DNA of 64,000 nucleotides from Staphylotrichum longicolle (taxonomy: Eukaryota; Ascomycota; Sordariomycetes; Sordariales; Chaetomiaceae), in NCBI GenBank assembly GCA_019096155.1, contig JAHCVI010000004.1, positions 2,232,001 through 2,296,000 on the forward strand, given 5' to 3'. Below the pieces are notes generated by a model that did not search any database, had not been told where the DNA came from, and saw only the letters and a list, made by a program, of their open reading frames with translations. Numbering within the stretch: the stretch's first letter is position 1; every line of letters begins with the position of its first letter. Made by a program: the position numbers and the translations under genes. Below, one piece after another: positions 9,151 through 21,245 of this stretch.

Positions 9151-12100
9151 TTATGCGGCAACAGCTACCATGCCCGCCTCCTCCACCAGCCCACTCTTCC
9201 TCTTCTCCACCCTCAGCTTCCTCTTGGTCGCCTCCTCCTTCCTCCACGCATCCTCGAACAGCGTCGGCTTAGCTGCTACCTGGTGGTCCTTGATGCCCAG
9301 CCGCCTCACCACCTGGAACGCCCCCGTGCCGATCGACATGGTCTGCCCCATGATGATGCACTCGCTGACGCCCTGGATGCGGTCCTTTTTCATCCCCCGC
9401 GCCGCGTCAAACAGGTGGTCGGGCGTCTTCTCGAAGGACGCGAGCTGCAGCACGCTGTCGCGCATCTTGGCGAGGCCGAACCGCGTGATGCCCAGGATCT
9501 CGCCCTTGTACGTCATGACGTCGGCCAGCAGCTCCATGTGCCGCGGGTCGATGCCCATGTCGCCCATGACGGACCCGATTTCCTTGGCGATGGTCGTACG
9601 GGCCGCCTCGATGCCCAGCACATCGCGGCACTCCATGACCGAGTTGGTCACGCACTTGGTGCCGATGACGCCCTCGGTCGTCATGCACGCCCGCAGACCG
9701 TACCCTTCCACGAGCACCTTGTGCTCGTTCTGCTCGCTCGTCTGGATGATGGCACGCGCCGCCTCCGGGTAGCCCGAGATGGCCACGTGCGGGAGCATGC
9801 GCTTGAGGAAGTTGACGCGCAGCTGGAAGTCGGCCGCCGACTCGTCCATCGCGCTCGAGATGAGCTGGCCCTTCTCGATGGCCGCCGCCCGGACGCGCGC
9901 CGCCTTGCGCTGCGCCGTAACGTCCTGCCACGTGTTGCGGACAATCACCTCGACGCGGTCGCCGCCAATGCGCAGATCGTCGGGCTCAACCTTGAGCTTG
10001 AGCTTCTTTGCCCGCACGATGGCGTCGGCAATGTCCTTCATCGAGATGCCCAGCTGCATGTCCGAGAGCGCCTGCAGGTCCACCTGCAACACGATCTTGG
10101 CGACATCAGGAAGCCACTCGTCGTCAATGTACGAGATGATATCCGAGATGTACGTCTTCTCGATCCTCCCTTTCACCACCCGTGCCGCCTTGATGTCCAC
10201 CCGGTTCTCCAGCTCGCACGCAATGACAGGCGTGCTGATGAGCTTGGACGCGTTGATGATTTCCTTGATACGTGGCACACCCTGCGTAATACTCATCCCT
10301 GCGACACCGGCGAAATGGAATGTCTTGAGCGTCATCTGCGTACCGGGCTCACCAATCGACTGCGCTCCGACAGCGCCCACGGCATGGCCAGGCTCGACAC
10401 GTGCCTTCTTGTACTTGTGGAGACACATCTGGATGAACTGCCGCAGCGTCCGCTCCGAGACCTTGGCGGCTCGGTCAACATGGACCTGTGCCTTTGCCTG
10501 CATCCTGGCCTGACGTGCAGGTTCGTCGAGCCCGTCCTCCTCGTCAAGTTCCCGACGGAGATCCTGCAGGACATACTCCAACGGCTTGCTCGGCTCGCCA
10601 AACGCGTCCACGTCCATGTCGGAGCCGTCCGCATTCGCTGGCTCCCACTTGTCGAGCTCTTTCTTCATTGTCTCGTCGTTTGCTGGTAGGCACGGATCTA
10701 GCCCCGCTGCCTTGCGTGCCTTGGCCAGCTTCATGGCATGCTCTCTGATGTTGTCGCGGATCGTGTTGAGGTAGACTCGCGCACTCTCGTGCTCGTCAAT
10801 GGCAATCAAGACGTCGTGCTCATTGCTCTTCCGGATCGTCTCGTCGTCGTACTTGATCTCCTCGTTGGTAACGAGATGCCGCCTCACGTATTTTCTCCTC
10901 TCCTCGTCCAGGATCTCCTTGCACAGGTCCTGGATCTCATAGGGAAGCAGAGACGGCTCCGAGTTGCTCCAGGTGATGCTTTGCGCATGATTCCACGTTC
11001 TCGCAAAGTCGACGGGTTTCGCGTCGCCCTCCATGTCAACGGGGTCGAGTCGGTCAGCACCGTACTGGAACTGAACAATTCCTCCCTCCGAGGTCCGGAC
11101 CGTGTCGTCGTATTGCGTCGAAAGATCTTCCAGCGACTTCATCAGTCGACGAGACATGTAGCCGGTCTCGGCCGTCTTGACGGCCGTATCGACCAGACCT
11201 TCTCTGCCAGAAATGGCGTGGAACAGGAACTCGGTCGGGACCAGTCCGGTGTAGAAACTGTTCCTCACGAAGCCCTTCGAGGGAGGCTGGCGCGCGTTCT
11301 TGTGGAAATGCGGCAGACTGCGGTCCTGGAACCCATCTGGCACACGCTTGCCACCGATAATCTGTTGACCGACACAGGCAACCATCTGAGCGACGTTGAT
11401 GTCTGAACCCTTGGAGCCCGACTTGGCCATGATCAGCGGCGCGTTGTTCTTGCTCAAGTTCTCGACACAGTAGTCACCGGCCTGCTGCCGAACTTTGCTG
11501 AGAATACCGGAGATCGCGTTCTCGAGAGTCTGTTCGAGGTTGCACCCCGGAGCCTTCTCGAGCTTGCCTAGCCTGTACGTCTCAATAAGATCATCGCACT
11601 TCTTGTAGGCATCCTCCACGAGCTGAGCCTTGTGGTCGGTCAGCGAGCCCGATGGCCACACGTCGCCGACGCCGATCGAGAACCCTCGCAGGGTCAGCGT
11701 TCTCGCGCAGAGCTTGGCGAGGCGGTTCATGGCCGCCGCCGCGTAATCCGGCCCGAAATCACGAAGGATCACGTAGAAGACCGAGTTCTTCTTGCCTCCT
11801 CCGACCGTCGACTTGTCCATCCTCCCGCACATGACTTCGGAATTGCGAACAACCAGGAACGCGTCGTCAATGTCCATGTCAGGAATCTGGCCGTCCTTCT
11901 TCTTCTTGAACACCTTGTTCTTGGCGTCCAGGTTGACGAGAACCGGAGATTCCTTGTTCGGGCGCATGAGGATGTTGAAGATTTGCTTGCCCGTCCAGAG
12001 CGCCTTGGGCTTGATGATGGCAGGCGGGGGCAGTTCGAGATGGGTGTCACCCAGCAGCATCTGGGTGCAGATGTAGGTAAACGTCGCCCGGTCAAAGAAC

Positions 12101-13935
12101 CTGTCCTTGCCACTGAGCAGGTAGGCTGCCGTGATGAAATCTTGCGTGGCGGCAATGATGGGCTCGCCGTTCTTGGGGGTGATCAGGTTGTTCTTTACGC
12201 CCATCAGGTTGATGGCCTCCGCCCTGGCCTCCTCTGTCTGTGGTACGTGAAGGTTCATCTCGTCGCCGTCAAAATCGGCGTTGTAGGGGGTGCAAACGCA
12301 CTCGTTCAGGCGAAATGTCCTCCACGGCCGAACCTTGACAAGATGGCTCATGATACTGAGTTTGTGCAGAGACGGCTGCCGGTTGAAGAGGACGATGTCG
12401 TTATCCTCCAGGTGGCGTTCAACGACATCTCCATATTCCAGACCGCCTGCGTGCCTCTCGCGGAGACTCTCGGTACCAATCTTGAGGTTGTACTTGGCCC
12501 CGTCCTTCTTGATGATGCCCTGGGCGCCGGGCCAGACATTCGGTCCGTTAATGACACGCTCCCTGAGCTTCTCAATGTTTGCGTGGTTCACCCGCTCAGG
12601 ATAGGTCAAATTCTTGGCAACCAGCTGCGGAACTGCCACCTGCTCAATGCTCAGATTCGGGTCGGGCGAGATAACCGTTCGCCCAGAGAAATCGACACGC
12701 TTTCCCGACAGATTACCACGGAAGCGACCCTGTTTACCCTTGAGGCGTTGGCAAAATCCGCGGATAGGTTTCCCGAAACCCGGTTGGTAGAGGCCTGGTA
12801 CATCGCTGTTGACGTACATGCCGACCTGGAGCTGCAAAAACTCCCACTGCTCCATGATAACGGGCAACGCAACCCCCTTCTTCAAAGACTCGCGCAAGTG
12901 GCCGGCGTAGAGAATGATCTCCGACAGCTTGCTCGTGATGTCGTCTTCGTTACTAGCATTCTCCTGGGCGACTGACGGTCTGATGCAGATGGGCGGGGCG
13001 GGAACATATTGCCACAGGAACATATCTGGTCGACCCTCGGCAGGATCCAAGCCTAGGAGCTCGCAATCGGTTGTGCTGATGGTCTTGAAGAGATTCATGA
13101 CTTTGAGAGGGTTCAAGTCGTCCATCGCCTTCCGCGTATGCTTCTCCAGCTCGGGTGTGTATTTCTTGGCTTGCTCAAACGATGCGTCAAACTCGACCTT
13201 GCTCTCGGGAGGGATCTTTTTCTGGGCTGTCGACTTGTTGTAGGCCGAGAACTTGTCGTGGACCAGCTTCATGACGCCCAGCTTCCGGATGACGCCTTGT
13301 ATCGAACCACAATACGGGCATGTCCTCGCCTTCCTGCACTGCTCGTTGATCTTCTTCAGGATTGCCGAGCGTCTGAGGTTGTCGATTCCGGGGCGGCGCA
13401 GTTCCTTCAAGAACTGCCGCCGTTCTTGCTCCACCAAAAGTACCCTTGCGCAGTCTTTGCAAATATTCTGCAACGTCGCTTGAATGTATTTCAGGTAGCC
13501 GATGTGGAAGACCGGGAGCGGCAGTCGAACGTGACCGAAATGGCCGGGGCAGTCTTGCAGGCCAAGATGACACGTGCTACACTTGCTTTCGCGGTTCGTG
13601 CTCGATGTTCCCTGCGACCTTGTTAGCTCTTGCGACTTCGATAAGGTGCTGTCGAGAATCTCACCAGACGCGGGTCGAGAGGGCCATGGGGAAAGGCGGT
13701 TCGTCGGTTCTCGACATCGTACAGCAAGTTATCCGAAACCTCGAGGACACCCTGGCTCACAATGTCTTGGTGGGATCTGGTAAGTTCCGGCACATTAGCC
13801 TCCATCACTGTGGCATTGCATGGCTTGCGCTCTCCAGAGGTCTTACTGGACACCGAACTTGAGCGCCTTGAAGCGCTTCGGCAGCTGGTCGACCAACTGT
13901 TCCTTGCGCCGGCGCGCGTTCTGCTGCACGGCCAT
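9151..13935 (-). CDS. RPC1: DNA-directed RNA polymerase III largest subunit RPC1
   Basis: Catalytic largest subunit of RNA polymerase III, which makes tRNAs and 5S rRNA in the nucleus. Three exons: 13847-13935, 13665-13776, and the very long 9151-13611; introns of 70 and 53 nt. The product is about 1,550 aa. The start MAVQQNARRRKEQL begins at 13935. Seen: the N-terminal zinc ligands CSTCHLGLQDCPGHFGH and CKDC/CPYC; GNLSGKRVDFSGRTVISPDP; the metal-binding active-site loop NADFDGDEMN; the bridge-helix region PTEFLFHAISGREGLVDTA; and the C-terminal segment VGAVGAQSIGEPGTQMTLKT. The 4.46-kb last exon is open without a break, unlike several neighbours. The family assignment is certain and the Pol III (not Pol I/II) call is strong. 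Confidence 0.97.
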
Positions 13936-14907
13936 GTCTCTAATCTGTGAGGTCTGAAAGCGGAAAAGCTGGCTGAAGCGATCGAAGGTTCCTATGTGCC
14001 CTCGCTGTCGTGTCGCTGCGCTACCTGCTCATCGGGGGCAGTGCGTGAGGTGGTCGCTGAGGATATCTGTCGTCGATGGGAAGCGATGTTGGCCGGGGGA
14101 ACGAATTGCTGATGTCTTGATTTCACGGTGAGCGGTGTACAATGTCGCGAAGGTTGGTTGCTTCGAAAATGGAAGGTAGGCGAGTGTGTTATCAGTGAAA
14201 CCGCGAATAATTTTTGGGAGGCGGGGCACTGGCGGGCAGAGAAATGACTCCAGTCCGAAAGTCGTGCCCCACCACAGTGGAGATTTGGAGCATGGGTTCG
14301 GCATGCCTGGTTCCTGCGGCACGCCTCCCTGCGAACTGGTCCATGTTCCTTCTGAGGCTTGGCAACGTAACCTTAAAGTGACGAGAAGGCTGGACCCTCA
14401 TATAAACTTCCACCAAAATCTGCAACATGACGGGCAGGTTTCTCGGCCTTTTGTTTTCGAGATTTTCATCCTCGGATATGCTCAAAACGGGCTTGTTATT
14501 GATTCACCGGAGATCCAGGTGATCGAGCCGAAACTGTTACGGCAGAGTTCAGGTCATCAGTCCGCAGATTTGCCAATATCATCACTGAGAATTTGGAGAA
14601 GCCCACTTCGCCCCTGGGGAGCAGTGTTGGCATTTGTCGTCAACGACATCGAAACGCCAATTGGATGCTTGGAGCTCGATATGAGGACCGAGATATTATC
14701 TCGCAACCCACGCCACCCTAGACTGGCAAGGACTTCCACCTGTCGAACAAGTAAAGCACAGTGAAGCATTCCGCAGTTGTTTGGCTGTCGCGACGTCTGG
14801 CAGTAAACAAGACCTGGTACGGAAAACACTTTTGGTATTCATTAATTTAAGTCAGATACACCCTAGGACGGACCAGAGCCGTACACTGCGTCCCAACCGA
14901 ACCCCCG
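13936..14907. other. Intergenic, RPC1 promoter side
   Basis: About 970 nt between the RPC1 start and the 3' end of the M20 gene. The overlapping open frames at 14186-14764 lack any family signature. No gene supported. Confidence 0.45.
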
Positions 14908-16491
14908 TCAGTTGTTCTTCTTCTTCTTCATAATCGCCGTCACATCCTTCATTGTCTTCTTGTCCGACAGCAACTTGACCGACAGCTCGGCCAGCGCCCG
15001 CGACACGACCTCGGCCCTGCCCAGGCCATAGTCGGTGCCCGCCAGCTCACGGAACGCGGGCTCGTGGTTCGACGCGCACTTCTTGCTCGGGTCGCAGATG
15101 CCGAAGCTCGGGTGGAACACGACCTTGTCGGCGCTGAGGAGGGCGTGCGTGGCCGGGTCGACGACGGCGTTCTGGAGGTAGGCGGCGTCGGTCGACGCGG
15201 GGGCCACCTTGGACACGGTCCAGTCGTTGTCCGGGCCGTACAGCTCCGGCGCCTTGGTCACCTCGAGGAACAGCTCCGGCAGCACGGGCGTGAGCTCGAG
15301 CGAGGGGTAGACGGTGTCGGTGAGGATGGCCGCGACCGAGGTGGTACGGACCGCCGCCTCGACGGCGTCCTTGACCGAGTCCAGGTCGGCCGTGTACCGC
15401 GAGCGGAGGTTGAATGTGACGTCGAGCGCCGAGCAGGTGGTGTTGCCGGGCAGGTAGAAGGCGAGGTTCTCATCCTCCTGCGCGTCGGTGGTCAGCGCGC
15501 GGAACGTCTCGATGGTGAGAACAAGCGGGCTCTTGGTGGCCTCGGAGGCATGGCCACCGGGGCCGAGAACGGTGAGGTTGACACCGCCGGGGACGGAAGC
15601 GTCGGCGGTCACGGTGTAGGTCACGCCCGGGTAGGTGCTGTCGAAGATGGACCCGACGGTTTCCTGGACCTTCTCCAGGGTCGAGCCGCTGATGCCCAGG
15701 GAGATGTGGCCCTGCACCACGTTGGATGCGAACATGCCGACATCCTCAACCGGCGTAACCGAGGACGCCGTTCCGGGCAGGCCAGCGTTGGCGAGGTTCC
15801 TGACAGCGAGCAGTGCGTCGTAGGCTTCGCGGACGACCGCGTTGTGGGAGTCCCGACGGAACTGGCTTAGGACATTGATGCGCGAGTTCAGAGGCGAGAG
15901 GACATTTCCGGGCGAAGGATGGGCGATGAGCCAGACATCAACGCCGTCGAAGGCGCCGGCTTTGAGCAGATCCAGCTTGCCCGCCTCGCCCTCCTCATCC
16001 GGTGTGCCAACCACAACGACGCGCGCGGCGATGCCCAGCTCGATCACGGCCTTGCGCACCAAGCTCGCGGCTGTCATGCCGACGAGCACGATCTGGTTGT
16101 GGCCGCATGCGTGGCCGACCTCCGGAAGCGCGTCATATTCGGCCAGGAAGCCAATGACTGGGAGCTTCTGGCCACACCCCGTGCCCTTGGGCTTGTTCTC
16201 AAACTCGAGGCGCCACGATGTCTCCATTCCGTGCGCGTGGGCGGTGACATTCCATTCTCCCTTGCGCTGGTTGCTGAAGTAGTCGACAATGATATCGTGA
16301 GCATGGTGCTCGCTGCGGCCCAGCTCCGGGTGGTTCCAGATGTCCAGGGAGATGGCCTTGAGGTCGGGGAAGATGTCTGCCGAGTAGCTCTGGATACGGG
16401 AGGAAAGGCTGGGCTGGTTGGCCGGTGCCGGTTGTTTTGCCAGCACATGGCTACCAAGGGCCAAGGCCGCAGAGAGAAGAGAAGCTTTCAT
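14908..16491 (-). CDS. Secreted M20-family amidohydrolase/peptidase
   Basis: Single exon, 527 aa from the ATG at 16491. An upstream in-frame Met at 16566 would add 25 residues in front of the signal peptide, so 16491 is preferred. The N-terminus (MKASLLSAALALGSHVLA) is a signal peptide, implying secretion or vacuolar targeting. M20 features: DIWNHPELGRSEHHAHD, the metal-binding LAEYDALPEVGHACGHN, GTPDEEGEAGK with the catalytic Glu pair, and the dimerisation-domain motif GPGGHASEATKSP. The best fit is the M20D-like amidohydrolase/dipeptidase branch (aminoacylase- and PM20D2-like); the substrate cannot be deduced. It ends in a Lys/Asn-rich tail (MKKKKNN). Confidence 0.9.
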   Translation of the reverse strand: MKASLLSAALALGSHVLAKQPAPANQPSLSSRIQSYSADIFPDLKAISLDIWNHPELGRSEHHAHDIIVDYFSNQRKGEWNVTAHAHGMETSWRLEFENKPKGTGCGQKLPVIGFLAEYDALPEVGHACGHNQIVLVGMTAASLVRKAVIELGIAARVVVVGTPDEEGEAGKLDLLKAGAFDGVDVWLIAHPSPGNVLSPLNSRINVLSQFRRDSHNAVVREAYDALLAVRNLANAGLPGTASSVTPVEDVGMFASNVVQGHISLGISGSTLEKVQETVGSIFDSTYPGVTYTVTADASVPGGVNLTVLGPGGHASEATKSPLVLTIETFRALTTDAQEDENLAFYLPGNTTCSALDVTFNLRSRYTADLDSVKDAVEAAVRTTSVAAILTDTVYPSLELTPVLPELFLEVTKAPELYGPDNDWTVSKVAPASTDAAYLQNAVVDPATHALLSADKVVFHPSFGICDPSKKCASNHEPAFRELAGTDYGLGRAEVVSRALAELSVKLLSDKKTMKDVTAIMKKKKNN

Positions 16492-17184
16492 GTTGTCTTG
16501 GCTTTGTGTGCTTTGGATCCCTCCCGACTGGTTCCTCAAAATCCGGGGTCCGGGGAAGACTAACACTTTAAATCTTGAATAGCCTCAGTCCATGCACAAC
16601 TGCAGATCCTCTTTCCCCGCGCCGTGTGTTGTTTCCCGGGCTCGCCCTCGCCTCGTTGCCACAGAGTATCCGCTCATGAGTCCCGCCACCAAGAAAGTGA
16701 AGTGTTGAAGGGGGTAACGGCTGGCTCTCTTTCGGTATCATTTCCTAGGTTGGCATGGGTCGTCGAGCATCGTTGCGATGATGTAACAGCAAGACTAGCT
16801 CAGGAACGGCTTCTGTCTCATTGGCAGAACGCAAAATAGGCGTCGTGTTAGACCGAGGATCCACCATCCGAAGTCCGCTGCCGGATCGACCGTTTGTTGA
16901 CGGGGATGTCTGAGCGGCGGAAATATGACTCCGGGGATATCTCACTGCCGAAGAGCAGGGACGGCGGGCACCGGCGAGCCCCGCCGCGCCCCCGCCACTT
17001 TCCTGAAGATGCCAACTCGAAATCCCGGGCCCGGTAATGGGTCTCGGCCTCGCCGACTGCACAAAACACGCAAAGTTGCTCAGGAACTCGGACACGGGCG
17101 AAGAACCATGGGCTGTTGCCCAGTCAATTTTCCTAGTAGACCTGCCTGCCTGCCCACCCAATCCTTGAACGCTTCTTACACCCT
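16492..17184. other. Intergenic, M20 promoter to fimbrin 3' end
   Basis: No gene supported on either strand. It includes the M20 promoter and the fimbrin 3' untranslated region. Confidence 0.4.
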
Positions 17185-19373
17185 TTACTGCATCTTCTCG
17201 TGCGTAGCCATCAACGATCCTGTAGCACTGTCAGCACCTCATGTCACAAACCGTGATTTTACGGGGGCTTAGACTTACCAATAAACGTCGTCACCAGACG
17301 GGCGCGGACCTGGCAGATATCTTCCGGCACAAGCCAAATGGTCGCCCCCATCTTTCTTGCAATGCTGATGCTCAGCTTGGCGTTCAAGTAGGCATCCTCG
17401 TCGGTACGGCCCTCGGTGACGAGGTCGTAGTCGACATAGCTGCTCTTCATGCCGTTGAGCACATCCAGGAAGAAAATACCGGTGCCGATAGCCGGGTCCT
17501 TGAACGAGCGGATGCTCGAGTTGCGGCCACCCTTGCGGCTCATGTCGTTGGCCCACCGCACCATCTCGGCGTCTGTAATCTCGCGCTTGCCGAGACGTTG
17601 AGCCAGACCCTTGAGAGTCAGCGTGATGTCCTTCCGCATCAGCTGCCAGACGAGAGCCAGGGTCAGCTTGCGCTGCCCGTCCGTGATATCGGCGCCTTGA
17701 ATGCCAACAAGCGAGAATCCGTTCTGCTTGCCGAGCTCGATGGAGTAGTTGGTGTTCTCGACTGCCTTGAAGCGCGAAATCTCACCGCCGTGCGCGGGTC
17801 GCTTGTTGACGCACCGCCAGTTGACGGAGCCCTTGATCACCTTGTCGTACGCCTGAAGGAGAATGGTGCCATCGCAGAGATCGTCGAAGAAGGATTGGAC
17901 GGCCGGCTGCACGTCCAAGCTGTTGAGCCACAGAGTAAACACACGAGCCTCACGCTCGCCCTCAGCGTCGAAATCCTCCACTTCGATCTTGTCCTCCTCT
18001 GTAATGGGCTCGAGGCAAGGGTGGGTGTTGAATAGGTTGGCGACAAACGCAAGGTTGAGCTTGGGGTTGCCAGCAACGAGTGACGAGGGTGTCAAGAACT
18101 TGCGGCATCCTAGCCTGTCGGCATTTTGAAGCACCTCCTCAGCTCGCTGGTGCAGATCCCGGGTCTGCAGGGGAGCTCGAGTGCAGCCATATTCGGCACC
18201 GATCTGAGCCAACAGGACGGTGTAGTTCTCGGCGTCCTTCACGTCGGTCGAGAAATTCTGTACCCTCCTTGGCCAGTTGGCTGCCTTGAGGTGATAGTTG
18301 AACCAGCGGAGAAGGATCTGCTCTGGCGGCAGACGAAGGAACTGCTCCAGAGTCTCGTCCTCCTCAAGCAGCCGGTAGAGCTCCGGGTGCAACTTGATGT
18401 CGATCTTGCCCAACAGACCGCGGCGAATGACTTGCCAGATGAGACCAAGAATAAGATGCTCCCGGACTTCGATGATGTCCCCACTGCCAATGTTGACGAC
18501 CGAGCAGCCAATGCCCTTTGCCGACTCAATGACAATATTGTTGTTTTCCGTCATCTGGAAAGCATTGAGCGTCTTGGTCTTCTTGCCGGGCAAGTTCAGC
18601 ACACGCTCGTCGATTGTGTCGGGAACGCTGTCGTTGATGAGCTTGGCCAGAACCAGACCGTCCTTGCACTCGTCGAACATCTCGAAGGTATCTGTCGCGA
18701 ACGGCAAGCGATTGCCGATGTCGGGGTCGCCAGCGAGGACGGCGTTGATGTGGCGGGTGAATTCGGTGCGCTCATCTTCGTTGATGGTGTGGGTGATGTT
18801 AGCGTTCGAACCTTGGACGAAGATCTTGCCGCTGCCGCCAATGCTGCCCTTGGACGCATGGCCGCCGCCCGTCCTCTGCGAGATGACGGCGGCTGGTGAG
18901 GACGCGGCAGCAGCGGAAGCCCGCTGAGGGGCGGCGGAGGAGTCGCGGAGTTTGGCGATGAGCTAAAAATCGCATTAGCTGTTTGTATTCACGTACAAGG
19001 CCGTGAGTGATGGCGACTCGGCATCTTCGGCGCAAGCTCCACCGAGCTCTTAGCATCGTCAGACAACTGGACGTACCCCGACGTAGTCTTCGAGCTCCAC
19101 TCGTCTCGAGGAATCGAGCTCGACATCCTTCAGAGCCTGGCGGACCACATCGTAAGGTTGGCGCTCGCTCGTTTGCGTGGCCTTGATGGCAGTGGCCTCG
19201 TCAATGTACCCCTTGTCGTCAACATCGAGCTTGCGGAAGGCGTCAGCGAGGGAGAAGATGTCGTTCTGCTGGAATTGAGGAAATTTCCTGCCGTGGAGGT
19301 TAGTCTGGATTGACTCGGAAGATGCGCTGCTGACAGTGAGGTGGCCTCACCTCTGGAGCTTGAGGACGTTCAT
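17185..19373 (-). CDS. SAC6: Fimbrin (plastin), actin-bundling protein
   Basis: Actin-filament crosslinker of endocytic patches and cables. Four exons: 19351-19373, 19077-19287, 17279-18962 and 17185-17219, giving 650 aa, close to yeast Sac6 (642). The N-terminus MNVLKLQRKFPQFQQNDIF is followed by an EF-hand-like loop (LDVDDKGYID), then four calponin-homology domains in two actin-binding cassettes. Visible repeats include FDECKDGLVLAKLIND, EHLILGLIWQVIRRGLL, LCDGTILLQAYDKV and LTLALVWQLMRKDITLTL. The last exon, reached through a 59-nt intron, encodes the conserved end GSLMATHEKMQ; without that splice the protein would end in an aberrant KSKPP tail. Introns are 63, 114 and 59 nt. Confidence 0.95.
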
Positions 19374-20165
19374 GGCTGCAGCTCGCGCGGGTGCAGGAGG
19401 GGTGCGATGCTTGTTGCTTGGATAGTCTGGAGATGCTCTCTGCTGTCTGCAGGAATGACCCACGGAGCCAGCACAAAGAAAAAGGATGCTGTCGCTGCAG
19501 ATAAAGCTGGCGCGTGATGTAAAGCTGCAAAAAGCGAGTCAGCCGGAGACTGGCGTCGTAATCTCGCGGTTTTGTCTTGCCGGAAGCCTGCTGCACCTCG
19601 CTCGTCCGAGTTGGGAACTGGTTGGCGGGGGTGGTGGAGGGGCTTCCTGCGCAGGGGACACTGATGTAATCTGACCGGGGCAGGAACCAAGCCACAAGGC
19701 GGATTGCGTAACCGCCCAATCAGCATCAGGCAGCGCCCATTCTGCATGAGCCCACAGTCCGATGTTGCAGGGAAGCGCTGTTAAGAAGCGACTTGAGACT
19801 TGGAATAAGAAACAGCCGAAATGGCTGTATTATACTAACAACTCAGTCTGAAATTTATTTCCGTTTTCTTCTCTTGGCGTCCTCAAGATACCTTCAGGTT
19901 CATACAAACTACTACAGTTTGGTCACAATTCTGGTGCCTGCTCTGGTGAAACGCCGAATATCAGGTAGCCAAGTGGTGACTTTTTTTTTCAACCAAAACC
20001 AGTGAAACTAGAAGGTGAGCGTACCCCGAGATTCTCATGATCATGTCAGTTATGTGAACCAACACCAAAGACTGACATGATGGACAGAACATACTCATTT
20101 CCTGGGCACCATATTCAGGGCTCACCACGCAATCTCACACACCGAACATAAAAAACACCAAAAAA
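19374..20165. other. Shared promoter region of fimbrin and RING protein genes
   Basis: About 790 nt between two divergently transcribed genes. It contains AT-rich patches and a T10 run near 19981 but no coding signal. Confidence 0.45.
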
Positions 20166-20984
20166 ATGGCAGAAACCTGCAAATCCTGCCAGGACTCCCT
20201 CGTTCTCGCCCTCGACCCAGAAGAGTCAGGCGATGAGGGTGAGACCGTCCCGGATGACCTCCTCCTCCCCTGCGGCTGCCACTTCCACTGGCAGTGTCTC
20301 CTCGACCAGTCCGCCTCCATCACCTCCTCCCTCACCTGCCCTTCCTGCAGCCGCTACCTCCCCTCCAACTCCGCCGCCGCAGGCGGCTCCTCTTCTTCCT
20401 CCGCCGCCCAACAACAACAACCAACCCCCGAGATCCTCACCCACTACACCAACGAAGGCGGCGTCCAGCCCGACCTCGACATCTACCCCACCCTCGCCGA
20501 GGAGGCCTACCTCGCCGCCCACCCGGAGGCCCGGCCCGCCCGCGCCTTCCACACGCTCGCCGCGGAGGGCGAGATCCAGGGCATGGTCGAGCTCCTGACC
20601 GACCTCGACAGCCCAGCCGGCGACGACGACAACGACGACGCCGACAGAGAAGAAGACGGCCCCGCGCTCTCGGCAACTCAGATCCTCACTTGGCGGGACC
20701 CGCTCAACGGCGGGCGGAGCGCACTGCACGTCGCCCTGGAGGCCCAGCAGGAGGAAGCCGTGTGGCTGCTGCTCTGGCTGGGGAGCGGGGCGCGCGGGGA
20801 GGACTTCCCGGAGGCCGTTGTGCAGGTTGCGCAGGCGATGGGGCTGCCGAGGAGAGGGGAAGGTTTGGCAGCTGGGGAAGATGTGCGGTTTGTACGGGAC
20901 GAGAGGGGGCGGACGGCGGGGGATGTGTGTTTGGAGCTGGGGTCGCCGTGGACGAGGCTTGTTGAGGGAGGGTTGTTCAACTAG
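20166..20984 (+). CDS. RING-finger protein with ankyrin-like C-terminus
   Basis: Single exon, 272 aa. Residues 5-61 have the spaced Cys/His ligands of a RING-type zinc finger (CKSC, then LPCGCHFHWQC, then CPSC), suggesting an E3 ubiquitin ligase-like role. A Ser/Gln-rich linker (SSSSSAAQQQQP) follows. A C-terminal helical part contains ALHVALEAQQEEAVWLLLWL, which looks like one or two degenerate ankyrin repeats, with an acidic DDDNDDADREEDG insert. It shares its promoter with fimbrin. I do not recognise a characterised orthologue; the ligase activity is inferred from the finger alone. Confidence 0.8.
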   Translation: MAETCKSCQDSLVLALDPEESGDEGETVPDDLLLPCGCHFHWQCLLDQSASITSSLTCPSCSRYLPSNSAAAGGSSSSSAAQQQQPTPEILTHYTNEGGVQPDLDIYPTLAEEAYLAAHPEARPARAFHTLAAEGEIQGMVELLTDLDSPAGDDDNDDADREEDGPALSATQILTWRDPLNGGRSALHVALEAQQEEAVWLLLWLGSGARGEDFPEAVVQVAQAMGLPRRGEGLAAGEDVRFVRDERGRTAGDVCLELGSPWTRLVEGGLFN

Positions 20985-21245
20985 GGGGTAGTCGGGAAAA
21001 GCACGAGTCCAGGAGACATAAAATGGCGATGACACCGCGTGGGTGTTCAAAACGATACCCCTGACAAAGGACGTGGCAGCTTGAGCTCAGAAAAGTAAAA
21101 ATGGACAAATATCCACACCCATGTTGAAATGGTATTCGACGCCTTGTAAGCCTCACAATGCAAAACCTCCACACTCCAGTAACACCATCTAAAATCAACA
21201 TAACCCCCTAATCCAACATGCTCTATGCCAACCGAAGTGCTCTAA

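Noticed and set aside
9283..12975. Very long + strand open frames (9283-10689 and 11632-12975) opposite RPC1
   Set aside because: They are the reverse complement of highly biased RPC1 codons. They carry no domain motifs, have His/Arg/Asp/Val-skewed composition, and RPC1 is unmistakable on the other strand.
15064..15870. 268-codon + strand frame within the M20 gene
   Set aside because: Antisense shadow with Val/Gly/Arg skew; the M20 metal-site motifs lie on the minus strand.
20226..21050. 274-codon minus-strand frame opposite the RING gene
   Set aside because: It is the shadow of the RING/ankyrin-like gene; repetitive Gly/Glu/Val composition, no motif.
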